In this document: positions 35,801-49,006 of the stretch, piece by piece
Numbering within the stretch: position 1 is the first letter of the stretch
Layout of the letters: each line of letters starts with the position of its first letter
NCBI RefSeq assembly: GCF_958979055.1
Contig: NC_084897.1
Span: 25,907,128-25,971,127 of the forward strand
Reading direction: 5' to 3'
From: Alnus glutinosa
Lineage: Eukaryota > Streptophyta > Magnoliopsida > Fagales > Betulaceae
DNA length: 64,000 nt
The notes under the pieces: model-generated
What the model saw: the letters and a program-made list of their open reading frames with translations, nothing else
What the model was told of the DNA's origin: nothing
Database searches by the model: none
Program-made: the position numbers and the translations under genes

Positions 35801-38800
35801 TGTTCTCAGGACGGTCAAGTTAATGCCTTGTATTCTACACCATCTATCTATACTGATGCAAAAAATGCAGCAAATCAATCATGGCCACTGAAAACTGATG
35901 ATTATTTCCCGTAATTTCTTACTTTTATTTTTTCACCTTTTGTTGATGAAGCAACATTTATTGACCTTATCCATTTCATTAATAAGCTTGCACAGTGCTT
36001 GCTGACAGGTATGCAGATGGGGCAAATTCTTATTGGACTGGCTTTTTCACTAGTCGCCCAGCCTTGAAGCGTTATGTACGAGTGCTGAGTGGATATTACT
36101 TGGTATGACATCAGTCTAAATCCACATTGGTTGTTTGTTGAATCAGAATTTAGATAGGAAGTAGCTCTTTTCTCCAATTTTAGACACTTGATTTGCTGGA
36201 TGCGAAGGATCTAGCATCCCATGCAACTATCCTAGAGCATCCTGGTTCTATATGCTTAGTAATTGGTCATGAGTATTTGTTAACTAAGATACCAGGAACT
36301 CCATGAGAGAATACGAAGATATGTGCCATGTAGAGAGAGGGTGACTTTTCCCATCAACAATAGGGGGGATTTTTCTCTTAATTGTTTTGGATTATAAATG
36401 TAAATGAAGCAGATTTCCTTTGGTGTAAAATAGGCGGCACGGCAACTTGAATTTTTGGTTGGAAAGAGATCCAATGGTCCTAACACTTTCAGCCTGGGAG
36501 ATGCTTTAGGAATTGCACAGCACCATGATGCTGTCACTGGCACTGCTAAACAACATACAACAAATGACTATGCAAAACGCTTGTCTATTGGAGCCTCTGA
36601 GGTAGGTAGCTAACTGTCATTTGGTTTTTACTTTCTGAGATTTGTTTTAGTCGTTGCACCATTGTTATTATATGATGAATCTCTCTAAGATGTCATTAAA
36701 AATGCAATAACTTTTCATAGGCAGAAGGTGTTGTAAATGTTGCCCTGTCATGCCTAACTAACAACAAATCAAGAAAGGAATGTACGGAGACTGCATTTAA
36801 ATTTAGTCAGGTAATGTTTCAATGTTTTTCCTAGCACTTTTAGTGCCGTTTCTATTATGTTTTTCATATTTTTTATTTTTATTTTTATCATTTGTTATAT
36901 GGGCCAAATTGATCAGGTTGCTCCCCCTTGCCTAATCCTGTTTTTTTTGCTTTCCCCCCCTTCCTTTCCTTTGATTTTTGAGCAGTGTCCTTTACTCAAT
37001 ATCAGTTTCTGCCCACCAACAGAGGAGGATATTCCAGAAGGAAAGAGTTTGGTAATCTTTATATCTTTCTTACTTTGGTTTTAGATGTTACATTGTTGCG
37101 ATTTCTACCCATCATGTATAAATGGTTAATTACTTTCAGGTTATAGTAGCATATAATTCTCTTGGATGGAACCGTACAGACATTATTAAGATACCGGTGA
37201 GTACTCGTCATATTCTTCTTCCTCTTCTTCTTTCATACAAAAGACACCTAGGGTTTACGACCCAAGTATCCAAGAAGCACACAGAAAAACCAATAACAAA
37301 ACAAGACAGTAAATCCTCAAAGGACCTAATTTATAAGAATATGAATCTGATGTCCAAGTGTAATGCATGCACGAAAAATTAACAAATGGCTAAACTTAAT
37401 CTAATTCAGGTTATCAGAAATAGTTGCTTCCCATCATTTTGAATTTTTTTCATTATTATGCATTGAGGATTTCATGGAAATTTTGAACGTTTGGTACAAA
37501 AATAGTCACTTTCCATCATTTTGTTGTGTGCATGTTAAATATATTGCAGTTCTTATGTGGTTAAGTATCTTCTATGTTGGTATATCTCATTGGATGTTCT
37601 CATTCATTTCCTTGGTAATTTCAGTGTCAATTTGTGGTTTTCATTCATGCTTTATTGAAATGAAAATCTTGAATATAATGTTTGGTACAGAACTTGGCTC
37701 CTCTTTTCACCCTGTTTATGCACAAATAGATAGGATATTACTCTTCAGTGTGATCTGAAAGTTACAATAACTACCAGGTTAACGATGCCAATCTTGTTGT
37801 CCAAGATTCTTCAGGCAATACCATTGAAGCACAATATGTAGGTTTAGATACTGTTACAGGAAACTTAAGAAACTTCTATACGAGGGCCTACTTGGGGCTG
37901 TCATCAAAACAAGTCCCTAAATACTGGCTTCTCTTTCAAGCATCTGTGCCGCCTCTTGGTTGGAACACGTACTTCATTTCTAAAGCATCTGGCAAAGGTA
38001 GATGTCTGATTTTTTTTCCTTGTAGGCCCTGCTCATTCTTGAATGCCATTTGACTTCTCTTTATTTGTATTGTCTAAGTATTAGTTATCTTAACCTATTA
38101 ACACTACTTATCTATTATCACTTCTTATGAAGGTTATCTGCTAAAATGAATTAGTGGCAAACCATATGATACTGATACTGAATAGTAACTTATTTTGTGT
38201 TATTTTCTTTTATTTGCACTTCACACTGATGCAGGGAAAAGCCGAAATGGAGTTTTCTCCATGGTGGACAGTCCACAGAATGAGACCATTGAAATTGGAC
38301 CTGGAAATCTGAAGATGTCATTTTCTTCAACTTCTGGACAACTCATACGTATTTACAATACTAAAACAGGGGTCAGTTTTTTCACATTTTACAGATGGTA
38401 GCCTTGAAATCGGATAGCATTGGTTGAACCAGTTGTTATATATTACAAACTTCAGACCAAATGATCTAAGCCACAGATTGTCAAATCATTGTAAAGAATA
38501 TTTATAATATTTTATAAAGTCAATAAAGAGGATTAATACAATGTGTGTGCATGTAGACTATTAATGTTGTCATGGACACAGTCCTCATAGTGATCCATCT
38601 AATACATTTGAATGTGTTCAGTTGCAAAAGAGGGTTTAGATCAGGACTTCAGTTTGTTGAGGGGAGCATTTGGTTGAGATTTTGATCTCGCTGCCCCTTT
38701 GTTCAATTCATTTTATCAAACCTGATTACTGAATCGGGGTTGGTAACTTTTCCTTCCGGTCTTTCTAAAGAGTGGGATTGTCCTTTCCAGTCCAGTCTGT

Positions 38801-41800
38801 TTTTTAATGTGAAAATGTTTTGAAGGTTGTTACCATCTATCTTGCTGCAAAATTATTGTTTTTTAGCAATTCCTACATTTGACTTTACATGATGGTCTAT
38901 ATATCCAATTTTCACATCACTGTCTTGGGAAGTTGATATCTTATACTTGAGGAGAATATGCTTGTTTAGCAGTGATGGATTGTTCATTTTCTCTGGTGTT
39001 CTGCCTCGTTCCGCTTAAAGAGGTTTTGTGTGTTCATTCCACTTACAAAGGTGATTTGGAGGTCAGTTTAGTTAAAATTTCATCTTTAAATGTTTGTCAT
39101 GGCCAGGTTGATGTACCAATACAGCAGAGCTATCTCTGGTATGGTTCAAGCTCAGGTCCCGATGGCCAGGTACACAATTTTTATCCTCCGATTAGGATGT
39201 AGATTATGACTTGGTGCAGTGCCTATTGACGCCAGTTATATGGTGTCTCTTGCAGGCTTCTGGTGCATACATTTTTCGGCCTAATGGGTCTCCTCCAAAT
39301 ATTGTTTCAAGATCAGTAAGCCTTCTCATCCCATTGTCACTCAAGTGACCGTGATTAGTGAACTTTAAATATAATCGAAAATAAAAAGAGTTAAAAAACT
39401 ATAATCTACCAACTTAAATAAACAATTTTTATCCCCACTATTGGGGTTTGCTACACTTTTCCCTTAATGCAATTCTACCTTATCTTGTGCACCATGCCTC
39501 TTCATATAGCCTATTGAGTTTCCGAACTTCTACTTATAATATCTGATACTTATAGTTTCCACCTTTTATAAAAGTATTTTAAATATTATGCAGGTGCCCT
39601 TGAAGGTCATTCGTGGACCACTGTTTGACGAGGTTCACCAACGGTTTAATTCATGGATCTACCAGGTCATCATTTTGTTTACATGTCTAGTTTTTTGGGT
39701 CCATCCAAATTGTTTTGCATTTCTAGAGCTGAAAGTTGCTTATTTAGTTGTTATGGTGCTTGTATTTCTTTCCATATTTTAGCAAGTTGCATTTTGGACT
39801 AGTACTTGTAGGCCCTATAATTATAGCCCCCCCCACCTTTTTTATTTTTTATGTATTATCCCTCACGATATGTGGACACTCACATGCTTGTTGCATATCG
39901 ATAGAGGATATTGGATGTTAAACTCACCTGTCCATTATGAGCTCCATATTGAGTGTGCCACAAAAGAGAAATTATTAACTCGTAATAGTGTTATCATTAT
40001 TCTTTATTCATATGCTTCAATGGTTTACGTCTTCCTCCACACATGATTTGCTTATTTGCTCATCTTTTTCTTTTCATTAGGTGACTAGACTTTACAGAGA
40101 CAAAGAGCATGCAGAAGTTGAATTCACTGTGAGTCACAGTACTTGTCTTTTTTCCTTTTGCTTTTAATAAAAGAAACATCTTACTTGTATATGTTTTAAT
40201 TGTGTCAATTGTTACAAACATAGGGGCACGTAATGCTCTCTGTTCACTGCATATAAAATACACATTAAGTCTAATCATTCTAAACTCAAATTGAGCGGTT
40301 CTACAATTTTTTTTTGCAGATTGGTCCAATTCCCTTGGAAGATAGCATTGGGAAGGAGGTCATCACACAATTGACAGCTAATATGGTCACAGACAAGGTG
40401 TTTTATACTGATTCGAATGGAAGAGATTTTCTAAAGCGAGTAAGTCTCACCCACAATTTTCCACTGAATTTCAACTTCAAGAAATCCTTCATGAATAATT
40501 ATGTAGTTGTGCTACTTTAAGTTATAAGCTTCTGAATATCTCAGCCTGGCCATATGTTAAGAGTCGGATGATTTTTTTTTTTTTTTTTTTCCAAATATAC
40601 ATAAAAGAAAATGTTAAGAGTCAGAGGATAGTAGATTTATATATTTTCCCTTTATTTTTGCTAGGCAGGAAAATTTAAACCCTAACTCATAGATTTTCTT
40701 TGATTGTGGCATATTTATGGGTTTATCCTTAATCCCGTGACTAGCATTTTAATTTTTTTTAAAGATTAAATGTTAGTCCTAGAAAAGGTACTTTCTGCAA
40801 ATGCAATCGTCTGTTTCCTGGTGCTCTGCACGAAAATCATGCAACATTCCTAAACTATTCATTTCCAGTCCTCTTGGGTGGCTGATCTTGCTTCCTAATG
40901 AGGTGATTACTGTTAACTGATCCCATTAAGTATTTCAGAGGTTGGCAAATCGATATATGTGCCTCAAAACTATATCAACCAAGATAAGTGGTTGTTTGAA
41001 AACCTGTAGTATCATCATAATAACATCCTTTCACAAAAAATCTGAGTGATCTATTTGTCTCTTTATATATTTATACATATAAAGTCAATGATATATTGCA
41101 CCCTTAAATTGAGTCTTATGTCCCCAACAAGTCAATGATTGTAATCCTAACTTGAGATCTGTGAGCATGATTTTGCAGGTTCGTGATTATAGAGCTGACT
41201 GGTCGCTTTCAGTTACTCAACCTGTAGCAGGAAACTACTATCCTGTAATCCTCTTAATGCTAATTTAACTTATATTAAGCATGTACATTTAAAAACACTA
41301 GCAACACTGGGTTATTTCATGGGTGATGCATTAGAAAGGAATCATTATTAGGCCTAGGTTATTTGGCAGTTAGAACTTTTTTGAGCTTGCAAGTCATGAT
41401 CTTATTTATGCTTTAGTTGACAATTTATAGAACATGTTTGCCCTGGTTTTATGCTAATTTTCTTTTCCGTTTTTTCTTCGTATTATAATTTTCCTGTTCA
41501 AAATTAGAGTATGATCATGAAATTAAACTTGAATTTAATTAATTTTTGTGGTGTTTATAGGTCCTATCATTTAAATTGAGCAAATGAAATTCTAATATAG
41601 GGCTAGATTTTCATGACTGCATCATTCATGCATGTGGTTTCTAGGTGCGTGGTGGTGTGCAGAATTTTCCTCAACTAGTTATAGCACAGGACTCTTTCAC
41701 TTTTGCAAAATTGCACTGCATGAAGGAGATCAAGGATGCATTTAATACCAATAGAAGTATAGAACAACAATTTTATTCTCGCTTTAAAAAAACTTATTAT

Positions 41801-43286
41801 ACTGTTCCTAAAAGTGATCGAAAAGTTCCCACCTATTCTTTCTCATTGAGTTTAATGACTTTTAAGTTAAAATAATTTTGTTGATGGTAGTCTTTCTTCT
41901 TCTTCTTCTTTGTTTCAGCTTAATCTTGGAATTTACACAATGGATAAGAAATCTGAACTCTCAGTCTTGGTTGACCGTGCAACTGGTGGAGCCAGCATTA
42001 AAGATGGAGAAGTAGAACTGATGCTCCATAGGTTCAACTTTCACATTTTTCCGTTGGTTAACATCTGGGTTAAATATATGTTTCAGTTTAGTTGTCGACA
42101 TGTTAAGCTGATTGTCCTTTTCTTTATACTCAAGGCGTATGCTCTTTGATGACTCTAGAGGAGTGGGTGAAGCATTGGATGAAAGCGTGTGCATTAACAA
42201 TAATACATGTGAAGGATTAACGGTATGATAGCTCATTTTCTATGCACTAGTACTAAACAAATGTCCATACAATGAACTGCTTCAAAGATATAAAATGCCT
42301 TATTTAATATCCATTTTCCCGATTATTATTCACGTGATATCTTTAATCCAGGTCCGGGGAAATTATTATGTAAGTGTTAACCAGCTAGGGGCTGGAGCAC
42401 GCTGGCGCAGAACAACTGGCCAAGAAATCTATTCGCCCTTTCTTTTAGCTTTCACGCACGAGGTATGGCTTGATTGCAGTTCCATAGCTTATCATAATAG
42501 ATGTTAATATGCTAATGCAATTAATTGTTCAGAAATTGGAGGACTGGAAATCATCTCATTTGACAAAAGCAACTGCCATAGATCCATACTACAGCTTGCC
42601 TCTCAATGTTGCTTTGATTACTCTTCAGGTGACTCTGTTTACTCCTTGTCTAAATAAAATAAATAGTGTTTAATTCTCTCTCTCTCTCTCTCTCTCTCTA
42701 ACACTAATGTTGCAGGAGTTGGATGATGGAAGTGTACTTCTCCGTTTGGCACATCTTTATGAGGTAATTTTAAAATTACAAGTATCATGCTCTTCTTCAA
42801 ATTCCCCTTCTCCCAAGTCTTGTGTCAGCATGATGTATCCAGTATTTGAAGTGATAAATTAGTTCTTGTCCATCTGTTTCGTGTTGTGAATGTAATTAGG
42901 TTGGAGAAGATGCAGAGTATTCAACATTGGCCAAGGTTGAACTGAAGAAGATGTTTACTGGAAAAACAGTATGTATACTCCATTGCTTTTCTTTTTATCA
43001 AAAGCATTCTAAAGCTGGATACTTTTTGCGATTGGTTTCTTAAGAGTTAAGAGTAGAATCTCAATGTAATGGTTGGTTTCTAAACTTTCAGATAAAAGAG
43101 GTGAAGGAAACGAGTTTGTCAACAAACCAAGAAAAGTCGAAGATGAAGAGGATGGCATGGAAAGTTGAGGGGGACTCCAGCCACGAACCTACCCCGATTA
43201 GAGGCGGTCCAATCGACAATTCAACTCTCGTTGTCGAGCTTGGTCCTATGGAGATCCGCACTTTCTTGTTGAAATTTATTCTATAA
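32823..43286 (+). CDS. Alpha-mannosidase, glycoside hydrolase family 38 (lysosomal/vacuolar type)
   Basis: Twenty-nine exons begin at 32823-33044, 33221-33304, 33867-33955, 34059-34233, 34498-34617, 34704-34787, 34889-34960, 35105-35218 and end at 42900-42968 and 43092-43286. They join to 3042 nt, 1013 aa, the normal length. Residues 1-28 are a signal peptide ([19 protein letters not shown]). The GH38 domain has the zinc site HSHDD at 51-55, [10 protein letters not shown] with the nucleophile Asp near 175, [12 protein letters not shown], and HHDAVTGT from about 415. A middle helical region and beta-sandwich C-terminus follow, ending [15 protein letters not shown]. The enzyme removes alpha-linked mannose from N-glycans in the vacuole or cell wall. 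Many N-x-S/T sites are present (VTRTNHI, NQSW, NNKS, NISF, NRTD). The other exons are 35810-35910, 36009-36102, 36434-36601, 36721-36810, 36986-37051, 37140-37196, 37778-37997, 38235-38371, 39107-39169, 39256-39315, 39594-39665, 40081-40128, 40320-40439, 41179-41244, 41919-42031, 42135-42222, 42352-42462, 42533-42628, 42716-42763. Confidence 0.96.
41645..41875 (+). other. Coding-like insert of unknown origin in mannosidase intron 22
   Basis: Between exons 22 and 23 there is a frame of about 76 codons, open and of protein-like composition. It contains [19 protein letters not shown] followed by [19 protein letters not shown] possible splice acceptor (gtttctag) stands directly before it. The GH38 protein is complete without it, because the flanking exons read NYYP-LNLGIY as in the family. 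It may be a fragment of another gene carried in by duplication. I do not recognise the source. Confidence 0.4.
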
Positions 43287-44158
43287 TCATTTTAATATAA
43301 TTTGGACAGGACCAATCAATAATGTTTTGAACCTGTGTCTATCTATTCAAGCTTCTTAATATTTAAAAATATAGTAATGCTATATAGACTGCACCTCTAC
43401 TCTATTCCTATTTTATTGGGATTATGTACTAATGTCAATCAATACTTAGATTCACTTTTGTTAAAAAATAAAAATTAAAAGTTGATGGTCATTGATACGT
43501 CAGCTAAAGAAATACAGCGGCTTCTCTAAATATAAGAAAAACTTTTTAAAAAAAAAATTGTTGCAACATACTCCTTTGGTGTCCTTAAACCAAGGGAACA
43601 AAAAAGTACTACCCTAAATCGAGAAGGAATCTTTGCTTTCTTTAAAATTATTTTAATATAAAAAAAAATTATTTCTTCTATTTTCTTTTTCTTTTATCTA
43701 GTAGTTATTTAAAAAAATATTTAAATGGTACGAAGAAATAATAAAAAAAGATATTGTGAAGTTTATTTAATGAAGAAAAAAAAAAGTAGTTTAATTGCTA
43801 ATGCTGTTTAGTCTGAGAAAAGAGGCTGCGGAACTGACTTGTCTCCGGCGACTAATGTGGGGCATACTGTCTGGGCAGATAGACCCGACGGCCCCCCTTC
43901 TGGCGGCCTTATTCAGTAGATCCAGTTCGACTTATAAAGGGTATTATGGTCCAAATAATTTCCCGAAAATCAAATACTCGCGGGAAGGGACCCAAGGTAG
44001 TTAAACTGTTGAATCATGGTCCGTTGTTTCGCCACGTGTCCTCCTCGTTCCCATCTTCCTCTCGACATTTCCCAAACTTTCAAGGCTCTCTCTTTCTCTC
44101 TCTCTCGCTCTCCCTGATTCCAATCTAATCGAACCCTGACAAACCCTAACAATCAACC
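43287..44158 (+). promoter_or_regulatory. Spacer and promoter region of the ERD7-like gene
   Basis: The first part is the AT-rich mannosidase 3' end. The last 300 bp are richer in C and G. A G-box/ABRE, GCCACGTGTC, lies at 44031-44040 about 120 bp before the ATG, and a CT-rich leader with ctctctctttctctctctctcgctctc follows at 44083-44110. A telo-box-like aaaccctaac is at about 44141. ERD7 genes respond to dehydration and ABA, which fits the G-box. Function was not tested. Confidence 0.55.
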
Positions 44159-46802
44159 ATGGCTTTGCAAGGCCCAAACCACAGAACCCCTCTCTACCCG
44201 GAGGTGATCGAATCAAACCCCGACGCCTCCTCAATCCCTAACCCTTCCTCAAATCTCTACCCCTCCATCGACATGCTGAACCTCGTCGAGAACCTCTTCC
44301 CTGACAACAACATTCTCCAAAACCCTAACTCTAGTCACCCCACGGCCCCGCCGGTGGTCATTGAGGAGGTCCTGATTACGATCCCTGGTGCAATTCTCAA
44401 CCTCATCGATAAGCACTACAGCGTCGAGCTGGCCTGCGGCGACCTCACCGTCGTCCATCTCCGGCAGGGCGACAATGTTGTCGCTGTCCTCGCCCGCGTC
44501 GCCGACGAGATCCAGTGGCCGCTCGCCAAGGACGAGGCTGCCGTCAAGCTCGACGACTCGCACTACTTCTTCTCGCTCCGCGTCCCCAAGGAACACCGGT
44601 CCGGCTCCGATTCGAGCGACGAGGAAGACAAACCGGCCGACTCGGACGATTTGCTTAACTACGGTTTGACCATTGCGTCCAAGGGCCAAGAGAACCTCGT
44701 CAAGGACCTGGATGGAATTTTGCAAAATTACAGTAGTTTTTCGGTCCAGAAGGTTTCGGAGAATGCGAAGATTAAGAAGGGGGAGGCGCTGGACGGTTCG
44801 GTGGCGAGGGAGGTCTCGCCGGCAGAGTTGAAGTCGGAGAAGAAGAAGGAGCTGATGGAGGAGCGGTGCGCCGCTTACTGGACGACGCTGGCGCCGAATG
44901 TGGAGGACTACAGTGGGACCACTGCGAGGCTGATATCGGCCGGTTCGGGGAAGCTGATCAAGGGGATCTTGTGGTGCGGGGACGTCACGGTGGATAGGTT
45001 GAAGGTGGGGAATGAGATTATGAAGAAGAGGATGAATCCGCGTTCTAATTCGGAGATCGATCCTAAAACCTTGAAGCGGATTAAGAGGTACGGAAAACAC
45101 AAAATCAACAATCCTTTGTGTTGGTGTTTTTGTTTCTTTAATGGTGGTTTTTGAAAGAAAAAAAATTGGTTTGGTCTTTTTATCATCTCAGGAATTTAGA
45201 TATCATACTTTGAGATTGAGAGGCTATGTTGTGTTTTATGTAGGCATGTAGCACAAAAAAAAAAATGTATGTTAATACTTCAGTTTGCTTGAAATGGAAA
45301 TGGGAGTTTATGTGACAATTAGGTTGTAAAATTTTTGATAACGAAAAATCTTTAAGTTGATAAAGGTTTCCTATCATTGCCGTGGCAATTTAGCTGACGT
45401 TCTATGATTAATATGTGTTATTATTTTGCTTTTGGCTTGACTTGGCTTGGCATATATGTAGGGTTAAGAGGGTGACCAAAATGACGGAGAAAGTTGCAAA
45501 TGGGGTCCTCTCTGGGGTTGTTAAAGTCTCTGGATTGTTGACAAGTTCGGTAGCAAATTCAAAAGTCGGCAAGAAATTTTTTGGTCTCCTGCCTGGGGAG
45601 ATTCTGCTTGCGTCCCTGGATGGATTTAGTATGTTGATCATCTCAAGCCCTTGATTTTACGAGTTAACAAATTAGCCGATATTTTCTGAAATGGCTGTTT
45701 TTGATATATTCTCACATTGCTTCCTGTTTAATTACCATAATATGACTAAAATTGCACAAATGATGCATGTGGAAAGGGAAAAGGTGTGTATTTAGAGAGT
45801 TGGGGGAGGGGGGATTAGATTTGAAGAATCAAGCAGGAAGATAACTGGTCATTTTTTCTTCAATTGTAGAGGCTCGGAAAAAAGAGAGTCAAATGTGTTT
45901 TCTGGTGTTGTTTCTCCTCTTAAGGGCCAGGTGAAATGATTGGATGGTACTGGTTTTGGCCCTTAACTTCTGTTCATGGCTAGTCATTGCATTGACAGAC
46001 TTCATTAAATATTCTAATTGTGTGTTCACGTTAGTTCCAGACTGGAACTACGTTCTCATAGTGTTGCCAACAATGGTTGCTGAATTGAATCAGTTATGAA
46101 GTAAGGTTGGTTGGATGGCTTTATAGTGCTTCGAGGTGATGGTTATTGGCAGAATAGGTTAGGGGCTCTTTTAGATGGTTTTATATGCAAGTATGGTTTT
46201 TGACAGCGAAATAGTAAGCACTAGCAGAGGAATTAAGGGTAAGAACAGGCAAACCATGGGACACCCTGGCGTAACCCAAAGAAAAAAAAAGGGGTAATTA
46301 CATTTTCCCACCATCAACTACCAGCCATTGTCAACATGCCCTCATGAACTGACACCTCGACCAAAAGAGAGTATCCAACTACCAACTTTACATATTTTGT
46401 CCCCCTCCGTCTGGGAATCCCATTAACTTGGACGGAATATTCCATTTTTTGGCGTTAATTTTGGTTTAAAGTCCAAAATGCCCTCCAACAGTAATTAATA
46501 AAAAAAATATTAAAATTAATATGTTAAAAAAGTTGAGGGCATTTATGTCATTTTTGAATTTGAGTTAGGGTATTTAAGTCTTTTTACGAATTAAACTGGC
46601 GGAATGGGGCAAAGTATGTAAAGTTGGTAGTTGGATGCTCTCTTTTGGTCGAGGTGTCGGTTCATGGGGCCATGTTGACAATGACCGGTAGTTGATGGGG
46701 GAAAAAGGTAATTATCCAAAAAAAAAAACTGGAACAATTAAAATTCCATTCTTCCTATTTATAATGAATTTTGGAGAGTACATAAAAATTTAATGGGCTT
46801 GT

Positions 46803-46852
<50 letters not shown>

Positions 46853-47754
46853 TTTCTAATAGGACTCCCAAATTAGAAACTAATAAGCTCCTAAAAGACT
46901 AGCTTGGAAGCCAAGAAGATCTGTGAAACTGTTATCAGCTGTCAAATGGGGGCCATTTTAGATCTTCCCCACCCAAAAAAAAAGGGGGTATTGTGGGGGG
47001 GTTTTCTGCCCTTCTTCTTTGCAAAGGATGAAGTTGTCAGTGATGAATATTTAGCCAATGACTTTTGTTTAGCAAACATCTATGTTCAAATCTCCTTTAT
47101 TGAACAATTTTGTTTCTTTTGGTTTTGCCTTATATTTAAGTTTCTAATTTCTTATACATAGGCAGAGTCTGCGATGCTGTTGAAATAGCTGGAAAAAATG
47201 TCATGTCAACATCATCCACTGTGACAACTGAACTCGTCTCCCACAGGTAAATTTCAGCATACAGAAGCTCGTAAGCACATTAAGAGAGATCATCTTGGAA
47301 ACATTTGACCTTAGTAATGCTGTAGCTTATGAGTGATTTGTACTTGAGAAAAAAAAAATGATAAGCAATTAAAGTTTGTTTCCTTGCATTCAAGCTTTAA
47401 TGATTATTATGGCATCTTACTTATCAAAAAAATGATTATTATGGCATCTAATAATTTGGCTTTGTTCTCATTTTCAACAAATTTTTAAAATTCAAAACTA
47501 GTCTTAATGGCCTTCTCTAACTGTTAAGAGTTGGAATCTGGATGATGCTTGTCTTGTGCAGGTATGGGGAAAAGGCGGGTGAGGCAACAAGTGAAGGGCT
47601 TGATGCTGCTGGCCATGCTATTGGGGCTGGATGGGCTGCTTTTAAGATCCGAAAGGCATTCAACCCTAAAAGTGTTCTTAAGCCTACCACATTGGCCAAG
47701 TCTGCTGCTAAAGCTGCAGCTGCTGAGAAGAAGAAGGCTAAGAAGTCCAAGTAA
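44159..47754 (+). CDS. ERD7: ERD7-like senescence/dehydration-associated protein
   Basis: Four exons (44159-45087, 45462-45628, 47162-47246, 47562-47754) join to 1374 nt, 457 aa. An N-terminal Pro/Asn-rich region contains YPSIDMLNLVENLFPD. The middle part has the conserved EEVLITIPGAILNLIDKHYSVELACG and WPLAKDEAAVKLDDSHYFFSLRVP segments. The C-terminal half, about 245-430, is the plant senescence domain with RLISAGSGKLIKGILWCGD, MTEKVANGVLSGVVKVSGLL and a Gly/Ala-rich helix-like region (GLDAAGHAIGAGWAAFKIRKAF). The tail is Lys/Ala-rich. In Arabidopsis ERD7 is induced by dehydration and cold and associates with membrane lipids and lipid droplets. Exon 1 is unusually GC-rich. Intron 2 (1.5 kb) carries a foldback MITE and a TA repeat. 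Confidence 0.94.
46291..46717. mobile_element. Foldback MITE with about 110-bp arms in ERD7 intron 2
   Basis: The left arm (46291-46400, starting ggggtaattacattttccc) and the right arm (46612-46717, ending gaaaaaggtaattatcc) are near-perfect inverted complements, including the phrase ctcgaccaaaagagagtatccaactaccaactttacat. The short AT-rich centre has no ORF. Mutator- or foldback-type MITEs have such long arms. Confidence 0.85.
46806..46850. repeat. TA microsatellite in ERD7 intron 2
   Basis: About 22 uninterrupted TA units lie just after the foldback MITE. Confidence 0.95.
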
Positions 47755-49006
47755 TTGCTGATGAAAAAAAAAAACAGAGTGCATCAGAGCGCGGATGACC
47801 TGCTTTAGGGAGAGGAGGAAGCGTGGAAGACCTGGATCACAAACCGGTCTAGTTTGCGGAAATCGAAAATATATGCTGTTCCCCCATTCCTCTTCCATAT
47901 TGTAGATGAATCATTGTGTAATTCGTTGTTGTGTATAAGCCAATCTGTAGGTAGAAATTCTTAACCAACTCACATTTGTAATTCATTGGTTCGAAAGAAC
48001 TTTAAAGCCGTGGTTTTTGTGTCACAAGGTCAGAATGTCTCCTGGGCTTGAATCAGCTACCTAGGCCTTTTTAAGAAACTGGAAACACTCGGCAAATCGT
48101 GAAACTGGAAATGGACCGAAGTCCGGTTCAAAAACTTCTTGGCACAAGAGCCAACAAAAGGCCATACTGGAATATGGTATTTTCACTGTAGCCGGACAAA
48201 CGGGGATATCGAGGCTAATGGAGATGGGCCGGGGACAGTTGTCCAAGGAAGCATGTGATTTCTGTGGGGAGGAGTTGACTCATGCTGGCATGATCTCGAA
48301 ATGCAAGGGGTTTCACTTCCACGCATGGGGTGAGGTTTGGTGGGTTACGTGGGGTGCGGGGAGCGAGGTCCACACAAAGGCGCGTTTGGGGTGGATGTGC
48401 CGGGCAAAGAGGGAGATGGGTGGCGGGGGCAAAGTTGGAAGCAAAAGATGGGCTGGAGATGGTGGCGGTGGGATGAGGACAGTGAGTGCAATGGTAGAGA
48501 GAATATTTTTAAAAAATGAAGAGTAAGAACAAGAAAAAGAAGAGAGAAGAGGAGGGAGGGGAAGGATGCTTCTCAAGAGGGGGGAGATGGGGGATCGCCA
48601 AAACATTAACTAAACATAATTTTTTTCAAGGTGCTTTCCTAGTGCCAATTAGGGCTATTACATGAATGATAAAGTAGTTTAATCTTATATTATCTTGATT
48701 CTTTATTTATTTGGGTTAAGATCAAATTTAGTTAAATCGAGCTCAAGTCGATGGAATATCTTATTGGTGGCTTTTGGGTTTAATTTAAACAAGCACTATT
48801 TGGTGCTCGGCTCAGTTTGTCTTGATTACAGCTTTAATGCTAATTCTTGTAGATTAGACGATAAATATGTTTGAAAATACACAGAAAAATCTTGTTCTTT
48901 AGAATGTCACTATGCTTTTCCTTAGAGCAACAATTTTTTTTTTTTTTTTTTTTTTTTGAAAAGGGAAGAAAGAAAAATCTGTCTAATAGCAAGGCCATTA
49001 GTTATA

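Noticed and set aside
44249-45100. Minus-strand frame of 283 codons
   Set aside because: It is the antisense shadow of the GC-rich first exon of ERD7, which has clear family motifs on the plus strand.
48218-48526. Plus-strand frame of 102 codons with Cys-Asp-Phe-Cys start
   Set aside because: The few Cys residues suggest a zinc finger but no spacing pattern holds, and the rest is Gly/Arg low complexity.
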